Positions 52,734 through 62,751 of a DNA stretch of 64,000 nucleotides are shown here, piece after piece. The position numbers and the translations under genes were made by a program. Each line of letters begins with the position of its first letter. The stretch's first letter is position 1. Under the pieces are notes generated by a model, which was not told where the DNA came from, ran no database searches, and worked only from the letters and a program-made list of their open reading frames with translations. Source of the stretch: Roseateles oligotrophus (lineage in GTDB: Bacteria; Pseudomonadota; Gammaproteobacteria; Burkholderiales; Burkholderiaceae_C); the NCBI RefSeq assembly GCF_025717515.1, contig NZ_JAJIRN010000009.1, positions 124,001 through 188,000 of the forward strand. Reading direction: 5' to 3'.

Positions 52734-53332
52734 GAGCCTGCCTGCTGCGGCAATACCGGCGCCGGCAGCGCTGCCCGCACCTTTTCAAACAAGGCGCGGT
52801 ACTGCTCATCCGGCGTGTGGCCGGTCAGCGGGTCACGGTTGGCGGCAAAGGCTTCGTCCAGGTCGGACCAGTCATCGGGCTTGAGTACCTTGAGCGCCAG
52901 CGGCAAGATCTCGCGCTCCTCGGTCTGCATATGGTGCAGATAGGCATGCACATAGCGTTCGGTCATCTGTTCAAAGACCGCACGGCGCGGCTCGCCCATC
53001 ATCTCGAAGGCCAGCAGCGCACGCTCCAGGTCACGAATGGCCCGCTCGCCGCGCAAATGGTCTTCGTCCAGCTTGTCCAGCAGGTCGCGGATCTCGGGCG
53101 CCCGGGCGCGCAGCTTGGGGAAGAGCAGCTCGGTTTCTTTCGGGTGATGCAGCTTCTCGGGAAATTCGTCAACGTAAAACAGCATCGCGCGCAGCACGGC
53201 AAAGTCGGCCGCCTCGGGCGGGGCCGCACGACCACGCCATTTGGCCAGCAGCAGCGGCACCGAATGCAGCATCGCCGACAGTGCGCCATGCTCGTCCTGG
53301 ATAACCTTGATCGTCAGCGGCTTGCTTATCAT
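52730..53332 (-). CDS. Hemerythrin-domain protein
   Basis: 200-residue four-helix-bundle protein with a probable di-iron site: His in DEHGALSAMLHSV, the cluster KLHHPKETELLFP, EDHLRGERAI, and HAYLHHMQTEEREILP. Hemerythrin-like proteins bind oxygen or nitric oxide, sense iron/oxygen, or repair Fe-S clusters. Length and motifs are closest to bacterial HHE-domain proteins. ATG 53332 (MISKPLTIKVIQDEH) is chosen over an upstream in-frame ATG at 53350. An FNR-like box lies at 53411-53424, so expression under low oxygen is plausible. Confidence 0.92.
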   Translation of the reverse strand: MISKPLTIKVIQDEHGALSAMLHSVPLLLAKWRGRAAPPEAADFAVLRAMLFYVDEFPEKLHHPKETELLFPKLRARAPEIRDLLDKLDEDHLRGERAIRDLERALLAFEMMGEPRRAVFEQMTERYVHAYLHHMQTEEREILPLALKVLKPDDWSDLDEAFAANRDPLTGHTPDEQYRALFEKVRAALPAPVLPQQAGS

Positions 53333-53410
53333 GTCTGTCTCCGTCGCCAAAAGGCTTGCAGGCGAGCTTGTATTTTGTCCGGCAGCTTGTCACGATTTGG
53401 TCGCCGCTAC

Positions 53411-53424
53411 TTGCTCTGGATCAA
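53411..53424 (-). promoter_or_regulatory. FNR/Anr-like box upstream of the hemerythrin gene
   Basis: Minus strand TTGATCCAGAGCAA compared with TTGAT-N4-ATCAA, one mismatch. It lies 79-92 bp before the hemerythrin start and could place the gene under oxygen control. No convincing -10 box was found at the class II distance. Confidence 0.4.
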
Positions 53425-53527
53425 GAGTTTTTGCCGACCCGTGATTTAGTCTTGCGGCCTTCAAAGCAGCGGCACGCGCCGGCCAAGTAAAATCCCGGGT
53501 TACCCCGCAACTCTCGCTCCTCAAGCC

Positions 53528-55561
53528 ATGGCAACTACCGCTGCAAGCAACCCTACTTTGATGGCCAACGCCATTCGCGCATTGGCCATGGACGCCGTGC
53601 AGCAAGCCAATTCCGGCCACCCCGGCGCGCCCATGGGCATGGCCGATATCGCCGTCGCTTTGTGGAACCGCCATCTGCGCCACAACCCGAGCAACCCGCA
53701 ATGGGCCGACCGTGACCGCTTTGTGCTGAGCAACGGCCATGGCTCGATGTTGATTTATGCGCTGCTGCACCTGACCGGCTATGACTTGGCCCTGGAAGAG
53801 CTGAAGAACTTCCGCCAGCTGCACAGCAAGACCCCTGGCCACCCGGAAGTCGGCGTGACGCCCGGCGTCGAGACGACCACCGGCCCGCTGGGTCAGGGCA
53901 TCACCAATGCGGTCGGCTTGGCGCTGGCCGAGAAGATGATGGCCAAGGAATTCAACCGTGACAAGCACAGCGTGGTCGACCATTTCACCTATGTCTTCAT
54001 GGGTGACGGCTGCCTGATGGAAGGCATCAGCCACGAGGCTTGCTCGCTGGCCGGCGCCTGGAAGCTCAACAAGCTGATCGCCATCTATGACGACAACGGT
54101 ATCTCGATCGACGGCCAGGTCGCCCCTTGGTTTGCCGACAACACGGCGCAGCGTTTCGAGGCCTATGGCTGGAATGTGATCGGCCCGGTCGATGGCCATG
54201 ACATCGACGCCGTTGACGCCGCGATTGCCCAGGCCAAGCTGAGCACCGCCAAGCCGACGCTGGTGATCGCCAAGACCCATATCGGCAAGGGCAGCCCGAA
54301 CCGCGCCAACACGGCCAAGGCGCATGGCGAGCCGCTCGGCGGCGACGAGATCAAGCTGACCCGCGAGGCGATCGGCTGGGCACATGAGCCCTTCGTGATC
54401 CCCAAGGAGGTCTATGCCGGTTGGGACGCCAAGGCGCAAGGCGCCAAGCTGCAAGCCGGCTGGGACAAGCGCTTCGCCGCTTACGCCAAGGCGCATCCCG
54501 CGCTGGCGGCCGAGTTCAAGCGCCGCATGGCCGGCGACTTGCCTGCCAACTTCGCGCAGACCGCTGTTGACGCGGTGATCGCCGCCCACACGCAGGCCGA
54601 AACCGTCGCCAGCCGCAAGGCCAGCCAGATCGCCTTGGAAGCCTTCACGGCGGCCGTGCCCGAAATGCTCGGCGGCTCGGCCGACCTGACCGGCTCCAAC
54701 CTGACCAATACCAAGGCCGCGACCGCTTTCCGCCTGGAAGCGGACGGCAGCAGCAATGGCGGCCGCCACATCAATTACGGCGTGCGCGAGTTCGGCATGG
54801 CCGCAATCATGAACGGCATCGCGCTGCATGGCGGCTACATCCCTTACGGTGGCACCTTCCTGACCTTCAGCGACTACAGCCGCAACGCGATCCGCATGGC
54901 CGCGCTGATGAAGTTGCGCGTTATCCATGTGTTCACGCATGACTCGATCGGCCTGGGCGAAGACGGCCCGACCCACCAGTCGGTCGAGCATGTGGCCAGC
55001 CTGCGCCTGATCCCCGGCCTTGACGTCTGGCGCCCGGCCGACACCGCCGAAACAGCGGTCGCCTGGACCATGGCGCTGGGCAATGCGAGCCGCCCAAGCG
55101 TGCTGGCGCTGAGCCGCCAGAACCTGCCTTATGCGCCGAAGAAGGCGCTGGACGAGATCAGCAAGGGCGCTTATGTCTTGGCCGAGCCTGCTTCGGTCGG
55201 CATCAAGAGCAAAGCCGTGGCGGTGATCATCGCGACCGGCTCCGAAGTGCAGCTGGCGATGCGCGCGCAAGAGTTGCTGGCGCTGGACGGCATCGGCGTG
55301 CGCGTCGTGTCCATGCCTTCGACCAGCGTGTTCGACCGCCAGGACGCCAAATACAAGAAGTCCGTGCTGCCCGAAGGCCTGCCACGTGTGGCGGTGGAAA
55401 TGGGCGTGACGGATGGTTGGTGGAAATATGGTTGCGCGGCCGTCATCGGCCTCGACACCTACGGCGAATCGGCACCGGCGCCGGTGCTGTTCAAGCATTT
55501 CGGCTTCACGCCCGAGAATGTCGCCGCCACTGTCAAGGTTGCGCTGGGCAAGAAGAAGTAA
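53528..55561 (+). CDS. tkt: Transketolase
   Basis: 677-residue thiamine-diphosphate enzyme of the pentose-phosphate and Calvin-type sugar interconversions. The N-terminal part shows [20 protein letters not shown] and [14 protein letters not shown]. The ThDP motif is [15 protein letters not shown] through [11 protein letters not shown], and the pyrimidine domain has [20 protein letters not shown]. Length and motifs are canonical. The following terminator separates it from gap, but the two often lie together in Burkholderiales. Confidence 0.97.
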   Translation: MATTAASNPTLMANAIRALAMDAVQQANSGHPGAPMGMADIAVALWNRHLRHNPSNPQWADRDRFVLSNGHGSMLIYALLHLTGYDLALEELKNFRQLHSKTPGHPEVGVTPGVETTTGPLGQGITNAVGLALAEKMMAKEFNRDKHSVVDHFTYVFMGDGCLMEGISHEACSLAGAWKLNKLIAIYDDNGISIDGQVAPWFADNTAQRFEAYGWNVIGPVDGHDIDAVDAAIAQAKLSTAKPTLVIAKTHIGKGSPNRANTAKAHGEPLGGDEIKLTREAIGWAHEPFVIPKEVYAGWDAKAQGAKLQAGWDKRFAAYAKAHPALAAEFKRRMAGDLPANFAQTAVDAVIAAHTQAETVASRKASQIALEAFTAAVPEMLGGSADLTGSNLTNTKAATAFRLEADGSSNGGRHINYGVREFGMAAIMNGIALHGGYIPYGGTFLTFSDYSRNAIRMAALMKLRVIHVFTHDSIGLGEDGPTHQSVEHVASLRLIPGLDVWRPADTAETAVAWTMALGNASRPSVLALSRQNLPYAPKKALDEISKGAYVLAEPASVGIKSKAVAVIIATGSEVQLAMRAQELLALDGIGVRVVSMPSTSVFDRQDAKYKKSVLPEGLPRVAVEMGVTDGWWKYGCAAVIGLDTYGESAPAPVLFKHFGFTPENVAATVKVALGKKK

Positions 55562-55574
55562 TTGGTGAATGACG

Positions 55575-55602
55575 AAGGGGTGCCCTCAGCACCCCTTTTT
55601 TT
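55575..55602 (+). terminator. Intrinsic terminator between tkt and gap
   Basis: Stem AAGGGGTGC / GCACCCCTT with a 5-base loop followed by a run of T. It starts 14 bp after the tkt stop, with gap starting 36 bp further on. Read-through is likely if gap lacks its own promoter. Confidence 0.85.
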
Positions 55603-55604
55603 AG

Positions 55605-56636
<1,032 letters not shown>

Positions 56637-56643
56637 ATCCTTT

Positions 56644-56820
56644 GTGTGCCGGACCGCCGCCGCGCAGCGGCTAGCTCGGGCACCAACTGATTGAGAGGTT
56701 TGGTGTGCCGGACCGCCGCCGCGCAGCGGCTAGCTCGGGCACCAACTGATTGAGAGGTTTGGTGTGCCGGACCGCCGCCGCGCAGCGAATGGCTCGGGCA
56801 CCCACTGATTGAGTGGCTTA
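56644..56820. repeat. Three tandem 59-bp repeats, each with an inverted core
   Basis: Units at 56644-56702, 56703-56761 and 56762-56820. The first two are identical; the third has several changes in the centre and at the end. Each carries GTGCC ... GGCAC and an inner CCGC ... GCGG, so each can fold as a hairpin of about 35 bases. The repeat lies between the gap stop and its terminator. It resembles REP/BIME-type intergenic elements, but I cannot assign a known family. Confidence 0.85.
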
Positions 56821-56832
56821 CGAGCCAAACCG

Positions 56833-56866
56833 AAGGCCTTGCTTGATGGAAAAGCAAGGCCTTTTT
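56833..56866 (+). terminator. Intrinsic terminator downstream of gap
   Basis: Stem AAGGCCTTGCTT / AAGCAAGGCCTT with a 7-base loop, followed by a T run. It lies after the 59-bp repeats, about 200 bp past the gap stop. Confidence 0.85.
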
Positions 56867-56993
56867 CGTTGGGGCTCGGCAAGAACAGGCGGCCGCTAAT
56901 TGCCTTTCTTTACCGCTGCTTTACAGAGGCGCGGTCTAAACTGCAAGGACTTGCGCCGCGCGGACGGTGCGTCTTGATTGGAGTTGCCCGGCC
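56867..56993. other. Non-coding region before the S8 protease gene
   Basis: About 127 bp after the gap terminator. It presumably holds the protease promoter. A GGAG sits 9 bases before the ATG. I see no other structure. Confidence 0.5.
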
Positions 56994-59276
56994 ATGAAGT
57001 ACCTGATTCTTGCTCCCCTGTTGTCGACGCTGCTGTTGGGTGCTGCGCCAGACTCCCGCGCGGCCTTGCCTCCTGCCACCGAAGCCGCGCCGGCAGACGT
57101 CAATAGTTACAGTGCCCGCGTGATCGTCCGCTTCAAGGTCGCCGCGCCGAGTGTGCGGGCCAAGATCATGGCGGCGCAGGCGAGTCGTTTTGCGGTCCAG
57201 GATATTGCCCAGACCCGTGCCACCGGTTTGGGCATGCGCACCGGTGTCAACAAGGGCGTGGTGAGCCTCAAGGCCCACCGCAGCCTGGATGAGCGCACCC
57301 ATGTGTTCACCGCCAAAGGCATGGACTCCGCAGCGCTGGTCAAGCGGCTGGCGCTGGACAGCGAGGTCGAGATGGTGGTCATCGATCAGCGCCGCCGGCA
57401 TACGGCGGTGACGCCGAATGACCCGCTCTTCGCCGGCTTTGGTGGCATCGCCCCAACGGCGGGCAATGGTTCGGCCAATGGTCAATGGTATTTGAAGGCT
57501 CCGGCCGGCGAGGTGGTGTCCAGCATCAATGCGCCCACGGCTTGGGACCGGACCACCGGCAACGCCTCGGTGGTGGTGGCGGTTCTGGATACCGGCGTGC
57601 GCAAAGATCACCCCGACCTGGCCGGTCAATTCGTCGGTGGTTACGACATGATCAACAACGCGGCCACCGCCGGCGATGGGGGCTTGCGGGATGACGATGC
57701 CTCCGACCCCGGCGACTATGTGACTCAGGCCGATATCAACGGCGGCACGCTGGGCACGGGTTGCGATGCGAGCGACATCGGCAACAGCAGTTGGCATGGC
57801 ACAAGAGTGTCCGGCCTGATCGCGGCCAGCAGCAACAACGGCCAAGGCATTGCAGGCGTGGCCTGGGGGGTGAGGATTCTGCCCATCCGCGTGCTGGGTA
57901 AATGCGGGGGCTTCGACTCCGACATCATGGCTGGCATGAAATGGGCGGCCGGTATCGCGGTGCCTGGCGTGCCGACCAATCCCAATCCCGCCAAGGTCTT
58001 GAATCTGAGCCTCGGTGGCACAGGGACTTGCACCGCCACCGGTTCGGGCACCTACCGCGACACCATCAACCAGGTCATCGCCACCGGGGCCACCATCGTT
58101 GTGGCGGCTGGCAATAGCGCCGGCCAAGCCGTAGGCCTGCCCGGCAATTGCCCCGGCGTGATTGCCGTCACCGGCCTGCGCCATGTCGGCAGCAAGGTCG
58201 GCTTCTCCAGCGTCGGCCCCGAGGTCTCCATTGCCGCGCCGGGCGGCAATTGCGTCAACCTGACGGGGGCTTGCCTCTACCCGATGCTCTCCACCACCAA
58301 TAGCGGCACGACGACGCCGGTCACGGCCGATGCGAGCTACACGAACAACAGCGCTTCGGTGGGCACCAGCTTCTCTGCGCCCATCGTGGCCGGCACGGTC
58401 GCGCTGATGCTGTCGGCCAAGCCCGCCTTGAGCTCCACCGAGGTGTTGAGCATTTTGCAAAGGACGGCGCGGCCATTTGTTTCTACCGGTGCCACCGCCG
58501 GCACGGCGCAGTGCGTGGCCCCGACCGCTTCCGAGCAACTGGAGTGTTACTGCACCACCAGCACCTGCGGCGCGGGCATGCTGGATGCGTCTGCCGCGGT
58601 GGCAGCAGCCGTTGCCGGCATCGCTCAGACCATCACCTTTGCCGGCCTTTCGAATCAGGTCTATGGCGCCAGCACCGCCTTGGTGGCCACTGCGAGCTCA
58701 GGCTTGGCGGTCAGTTTCGCCAGCGCAACGCCAGCGGTTTGTACCGTTAGCGCCAACACGGTCAGCCTGCTTGCGACCGGTACATGCACGATCACGGCCA
58801 GCCAGGCCGGCAACGCGAGCTATGCGGCCGCCAGCCCGCTGAGTCGCAGTTTTGACGTCCTGAGGGCCGCGCAGACGATCAGTTTCACGGGCCCGGCGGA
58901 TCAAGTGCTGGGCACAGCGCCTCCCGCGCTGACGGCCACGGCCAGCTCGGGTCTGGCGGTCGGCTTCGCATCGACCACGGCGTCGGTCTGCAGCGTCAGC
59001 GGCAGCAGCCTGAGCCTGCTGCTCGCCGGGACTTGCACGATCACGGCGAGTCAAGCGGGCGACGGCAACTTCACGGCTGCGGCATCGGTTTCGCGCAGCT
59101 TCGCCGTCGCAGCGGCTCCGACACCAATACCAACACCAACGCCGACACCCGTCGCTGAAAGCGGCGGCGGTGGCGGCGGGGCTTTCAGCAGCCTGTGGGT
59201 CGCGATGCTGGGTTTTTCGACCTGGCTCTTGCGTCGCCCGCTTAGGGTGCCTGCGGAATCAGCGTTAGCTCGGTAG
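56994..59276 (+). CDS. Secreted S8 (subtilisin-type) protease with GlyGly-CTERM tail
   Basis: 760 residues. A signal peptide (YLILAPLLSTLLLGAAP) and an inhibitor-type propeptide of about 110 residues precede the catalytic domain. The triad is Asp199 (AVLDTGVRKDHPD), His268 (SSWHGTRVSGLI) and Ser459 (VGTSFSAPIVAG). Two Ig-like repeats of about 80 residues follow, each ending near GTCTITASQAG. The C-terminus is a Gly-rich run, a hydrophobic stretch (LWVAMLGFSTWLL) and RRPLR, the pattern of GlyGly-CTERM sorting tails. The rhombosortase at 21353 is the natural processing enzyme. ATG 56994 is chosen for its GGAG. Confidence 0.93.
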   Translation: MKYLILAPLLSTLLLGAAPDSRAALPPATEAAPADVNSYSARVIVRFKVAAPSVRAKIMAAQASRFAVQDIAQTRATGLGMRTGVNKGVVSLKAHRSLDERTHVFTAKGMDSAALVKRLALDSEVEMVVIDQRRRHTAVTPNDPLFAGFGGIAPTAGNGSANGQWYLKAPAGEVVSSINAPTAWDRTTGNASVVVAVLDTGVRKDHPDLAGQFVGGYDMINNAATAGDGGLRDDDASDPGDYVTQADINGGTLGTGCDASDIGNSSWHGTRVSGLIAASSNNGQGIAGVAWGVRILPIRVLGKCGGFDSDIMAGMKWAAGIAVPGVPTNPNPAKVLNLSLGGTGTCTATGSGTYRDTINQVIATGATIVVAAGNSAGQAVGLPGNCPGVIAVTGLRHVGSKVGFSSVGPEVSIAAPGGNCVNLTGACLYPMLSTTNSGTTTPVTADASYTNNSASVGTSFSAPIVAGTVALMLSAKPALSSTEVLSILQRTARPFVSTGATAGTAQCVAPTASEQLECYCTTSTCGAGMLDASAAVAAAVAGIAQTITFAGLSNQVYGASTALVATASSGLAVSFASATPAVCTVSANTVSLLATGTCTITASQAGNASYAAASPLSRSFDVLRAAQTISFTGPADQVLGTAPPALTATASSGLAVGFASTTASVCSVSGSSLSLLLAGTCTITASQAGDGNFTAAASVSRSFAVAAAPTPIPTPTPTPVAESGGGGGGAFSSLWVAMLGFSTWLLRRPLRVPAESALAR

Positions 59277-59422
59277 AAACGCGATTGCACCGGCGGGCCA
59301 GCCCGCTACACTTCCCGCTGCGACGCGGGCTGGGCATGAGCCTATTGGTTCTGCCGAAGTCTGCCGCTGGAGTTCAAGAGGACAAAAGTTTCTCGAACTC
59401 TTCACGCAAGAGGGAGTGTCAG

Positions 59423-60463
59423 ATGGGTCAAACAACATTTTTTGTGCGGAGTGCTTGGCTGTTTGCCGGGCGTGCCTCGGGGCTAACGCTGGCGCTAGGC
59501 TGCGCTTTTTCTGCTCACGCGATCAATCTGGTTGTCGATCAAGACGCCGCCAAGCCCCTGCAATGCCTGACCAAGGCGGGGCCACCACCGGTATATCCGG
59601 AGCGAGATTTGGCAATGCAGCGCAGCGCCAATTTCCGCGTCAAGTTGAGCTTTTTTGCTGCTGACAAGGCCCCTGAGGTCGAAGTTTTGAGTCGCAACGG
59701 TTCCGACGACTCGGTTGATGAAGTGCAACGTTATTTGCGCGGCTATCGCTTGCCTTGTTTGGCTGCGGGTCAAAAAATCGAGGCGGTGCAAGAGTTCGCA
59801 TTCAGCCCCAAGGGCGGCGAGTCGGTGCATTGGAACGATATGCGCTTTGTGGTGCCGGTCGCAACTGACCGGGTGCTCAGTTGCCTGCGTACGCCGGCCG
59901 AATTGCCGCGCTGGACCGAAGACAATGCGCTGGCCAGCACTATCAAGAGGGCAAACTCCGGCAATGTCATGCTGCAGATTCGCTTCGTCAAACCGGATGC
60001 CGCGCCGGAGCTGAAGATCATCTACAACAGCAGTTCAACGGCGCTGGCCAATATCGCGCTTGAGCATGCGGGTGAATACCGCCTGCCCTGTCTGCCAGCA
60101 AACGCTCAGCCTGTGACGATTGAGCAGTTGTTCAATTTCAGAGCCGCAACCCGCAGTCACGATTACGCGCTCAAGGACAGCTCCTTGATGAATTTCCTGG
60201 GCTCGGTCAAAGACATCGACAAGCAAAAGGTCAAGTTCGACCTGACGACCATGGCTTGTCCGTTCAAGGTGATGTGGGGAGTAGGTCAACCGGCATTCAA
60301 AAACCGGGTCGGCGAGGTCGGCGAGCGCAATCTGAACCGGGTCGAGTTCTTGGCCTGGCTTGAAGGCTTGACACTCAATCTCAGCCGCGAAGTGTTCGAT
60401 CAAGTGTTGACCCAGAACATCATCATCGATGTGCCCTGCGGCACCATCGACTTAAGCAGTTAA
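59423..60463 (+). CDS. Unrecognised exported protein with two TonB-C-like repeats
   Basis: 346 residues with a signal peptide (SGLTLALGCAFSAHA). The body contains two similar units of about 90 residues, each starting near CL and ending in YRLPCL (RGYRLPCLAAG and GEYRLPCLPAN). A typical piece is PPVYPERDLAMQRSANFRVK, which resembles the start of TonB C-terminal domains. Between the Cys pairs the units are otherwise diverged. The last third (SLMNFLGSVKDID onward) is unlike the repeats and has CPFKVMWGVGQPAFKN. No function is known. It follows the S8 protease gene by about 147 bp. ATG 59423 has a GAGGGAG site. Confidence 0.6.
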   Translation: MGQTTFFVRSAWLFAGRASGLTLALGCAFSAHAINLVVDQDAAKPLQCLTKAGPPPVYPERDLAMQRSANFRVKLSFFAADKAPEVEVLSRNGSDDSVDEVQRYLRGYRLPCLAAGQKIEAVQEFAFSPKGGESVHWNDMRFVVPVATDRVLSCLRTPAELPRWTEDNALASTIKRANSGNVMLQIRFVKPDAAPELKIIYNSSSTALANIALEHAGEYRLPCLPANAQPVTIEQLFNFRAATRSHDYALKDSSLMNFLGSVKDIDKQKVKFDLTTMACPFKVMWGVGQPAFKNRVGEVGERNLNRVEFLAWLEGLTLNLSREVFDQVLTQNIIIDVPCGTIDLSS

Positions 60464-60482
60464 GCTCAAAAGTCAGCGGCAA

Positions 60483-61193
60483 TCAAGGCGCGCTTGCCGA
60501 ACTCGCTGCAGCGGCGGCACTCGCCGCCGCCTCAGCAGGCTGCGCAGCACAAGCCCTGAAACCCCCATGCAGGGCCGGCTCCTTGGCCAGCCCCATCAGC
60601 TTGGCAGTCTGGGCGCTGTCGGCCTTGGGGACGCGCAGGCTGTGGCGCTGCAGCGGCGCTTGCAGTTGCATGACCCGCAGGCCCTTCAGCGAGCGCTGCG
60701 TCAGCGCTTCCAGTGCGGCCGCAGCGGCCTTGTCGCTGGCGTGCCGGCTCAGCACCATGGTGGGCAGTTCCTCGGGCGGGCCGCTCAGGTACTCAAAGCC
60801 GATCTTCATCTTCTTATAGGTTTCTTCCTTGCGTGCCTGGAAGTCCTTGGATGGCAGGCGAATCGTCGCCACCGCCCAGACGCCGGCCTGCTCACTCGAC
60901 TGCGCCTGCCAGTCACTGGCGGTAAAGCCCGCGCGCTGCAGCACGGCCTGCGCCTCGGCCAGCGCGGTATCGCCGTTCAGGGGGCCTAACTCCAGGCAGC
61001 TGCGGGTTTGCAGCGCGGCTGCGGCTTGCGGGGACAGCAGGGTGACTCGTTCCGGGTGCAACTGTTGAGCGATCCGTTCGGGTTCGCGGTCACCGCTGGC
61101 CTTGATGCCGACCAACGGGTCCAGCCAACCCTGGGTCCAGCCGAAAAATGCGGCGTTCAGCAGCAGCAAGAGCAAGACCAGGGCGCGCAACAT
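60483..61193 (-). CDS. Membrane-anchored SPOR-like protein
   Basis: 236 residues. One N-terminal membrane segment (LRALVLLLLLLNAAFFGWTQ) leads to a domain with CLELGPLNGDTALAEAQAVL, which resembles a SPOR peptidoglycan-binding fold, and an Ala/Ser-rich tail. SPOR proteins bind denuded glycan at division sites. The gene follows birA by 5 bp. In related genomes the order birA-coaX-SPOR is common; coaX is missing between them here. ATG 61193 is chosen. The frame is open further upstream inside birA. Confidence 0.75.
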   Translation of the reverse strand: MLRALVLLLLLLNAAFFGWTQGWLDPLVGIKASGDREPERIAQQLHPERVTLLSPQAAAALQTRSCLELGPLNGDTALAEAQAVLQRAGFTASDWQAQSSEQAGVWAVATIRLPSKDFQARKEETYKKMKIGFEYLSGPPEELPTMVLSRHASDKAAAAALEALTQRSLKGLRVMQLQAPLQRHSLRVPKADSAQTAKLMGLAKEPALHGGFRACAAQPAEAAASAAAAASSASAP

Positions 61194-61198
61194 GGCGG

Positions 61199-62095
61199 TC
61201 AGCTTCCTTGTCGGACACAGGCGGATGAGTCGGTCGCGGCCGCCAACCTGACGCTGACCTCGCCGCCGCTGATCGCCACCAGGCCTTGCGGGGTTTGCAG
61301 CAGCAGCTCGCCCTGGGCGCTGACGCCGCGCGAGATGCCCTCGACATTGCCGGCCGTGACATTGCGGCCCAGGGTCAGGTCTCGCCTTGCATAGGCGGCA
61401 GACCAGGGCGCAAAGCCGTTTTGCTGGAAATCCAGCAGGCATTGCACCAAAGCCGGGGCAATCAAGGCCAGCGCGGAGGGGGCCGTGCAATTGGGTAGCA
61501 ACTCGTTCAAGGCCGCGAAGCCGGTGTTGAACAGGGCGGCCGAATCTTGAGCTTCGCTGTCGGTGCCGGCGCTCAACTCGCTGATGTTCAGGCCCACGCC
61601 GATCACCACCATACGACCTTCGCCGGCCGTCACCGTTTCGATCAAGATGCCACCCAGCTTGCGCCCGTCCAGCCAGATGTCGTTGGGCCATTTGAGCGTC
61701 AAACGGGGGGGCGAGTTCAGCTTGTCAGCGGGCTCAATCGCGTCCGCAATGGCACAGCCGACCGCCAGCGACAGGCCCGACCAGTCGCTGGGCGACAGGT
61801 TCAAGGCGAGCGAAAAGGTCAGCGAGTTATCCGGTGCCGACAGCCAGGCGCGGCCCAGGCGGCCACGGCCATGGGTTTGGTGTTCGGCCACCAGCAGACA
61901 GGGCTGCATATCGTGGGCACGCCGGCCATAGCTTTGGCGTTCGCCGCTGCGCGACTCGCTCTTGACCCGTTCCAGCAGCGCGCTATTGGTCGACTCGCAG
62001 CGGGCCAGCACCTCGATGCTGATGCCTGGCAATAGCCGCTGCAAGACCCCGTAGAGGCTCTCGGTGTTCCAGTTCTGGTGCTTGATAGCGGTCAC
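61199..62095 (-). CDS. birA: Biotin--[acetyl-CoA-carboxylase] ligase, class I, GTG start
   Basis: 298 residues. The biotin-ligase core is present: ESTNSALLERV, the biotin/ATP-binding QTHGRGRLGRAWLS, and LTLKWPNDIWLDGRKLGGIL. No N-terminal helix-turn-helix is seen, so it is a monofunctional enzyme rather than a repressor. I chose GTG 62095, which lies 12 bases after the stop of the upstream SET-domain gene. Earlier in-frame TTG and ATG codons lie inside that gene. It biotinylates the BCCP subunit of acetyl-CoA carboxylase. The SPOR-like gene follows. Confidence 0.93.
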   Translation of the reverse strand: MTAIKHQNWNTESLYGVLQRLLPGISIEVLARCESTNSALLERVKSESRSGERQSYGRRAHDMQPCLLVAEHQTHGRGRLGRAWLSAPDNSLTFSLALNLSPSDWSGLSLAVGCAIADAIEPADKLNSPPRLTLKWPNDIWLDGRKLGGILIETVTAGEGRMVVIGVGLNISELSAGTDSEAQDSAALFNTGFAALNELLPNCTAPSALALIAPALVQCLLDFQQNGFAPWSAAYARRDLTLGRNVTAGNVEGISRGVSAQGELLLQTPQGLVAISGGEVSVRLAAATDSSACVRQGS

Positions 62096-62106
62096 GGCTA
62101 CATAAC

Positions 62107-62616
62107 TCAACGTTTCGGCGCCAGCATGGTGCCACGGCAATCGGGGCTGCCGCAATGGCAGGCGAATTCTTTTTTCAGTTTCGCCGTGTAGCGCTCGTCA
62201 ATCGTCAGGCCGTAGTCGTAGAACAATTCCTCGCCGGGAAAGATGTCGCGCAGCGCCTTGATGAAGACGCGGCCGTTTTCTTCATCGGCTTCGCAGTTGG
62301 GGTCGCAGGCATGGTTGATCCAGCGCGAGCTGTTGCCGCCATGCAGCGCATCGATGACGCGGCCGTCCTCGATATGGAAGTAAAAAGTATGGTTGGGTTG
62401 GGCCGGGTCATGGGGGTGGCGGTCCATCGCTTCGTCCCAAGAAATTCGTTCGCCGGTGTATTCAATCAGCACATCGCCGGAATTTATCGCCGCTACCGCA
62501 TAGACTCCGCGCCCATGGACACCGGAATTGCGCACTTGGATGCGCCGTCCGCTTGGCTTGGCTGGGCTGGCCTTTGGCGCAGGTTTGACAGTTTTTTTGG
62601 CTGTGGACTTGCTCAT
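62107..62616 (-). CDS. SET-domain protein-lysine methyltransferase
   Basis: 169 residues. A Lys/Ala/Pro-rich N-terminal tail (KKTVKPAPKASPAKPSG), like bacterial histone-H1-type tails, precedes a full SET domain. Motifs are HGRGVYAVAAINSGDVLIEY, the active-site NHACDPNCEADEENGRVFI, the catalytic Tyr in LFYDYGLTI and a post-SET cluster CHCGSPDCRGTML. Bacterial SET enzymes methylate unknown protein substrates or nucleoid proteins. It is divergent from topB and precedes birA. Confidence 0.92.
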   Translation of the reverse strand: MSKSTAKKTVKPAPKASPAKPSGRRIQVRNSGVHGRGVYAVAAINSGDVLIEYTGERISWDEAMDRHPHDPAQPNHTFYFHIEDGRVIDALHGGNSSRWINHACDPNCEADEENGRVFIKALRDIFPGEELFYDYGLTIDERYTAKLKKEFACHCGSPDCRGTMLAPKR

Positions 62617-62644
62617 CGGCTTTTTAGGTACATTGAATTCATGG

Positions 62645-62675
62645 GTGTGCGCGCGTGTGGGTGCGTGCGTGCGCG
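62645..62675. repeat. Alternating purine-pyrimidine tract in the SET/topB divergent promoter
   Basis: Two perfect 15-base alternating runs, 62645-62659 and 62661-62675, mostly GT and GC steps, separated by a single G. Such tracts favour Z-DNA under negative supercoiling and may influence the divergent promoters. Confidence 0.6.
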
Positions 62676-62751
62676 AGGCCGGATTGTAGGCAGGGTCTAG
62701 CTTGGTTTGCTGAAGCTATCCCTTCATTGACGAAAAGAAAACATCATCATC

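Noticed and set aside
53390-55498. Open frame of about 700 codons antisense to transketolase
   Set aside because: The plus strand encodes a canonical transketolase with all motifs. The antisense product is low-complexity His/Arg-rich.
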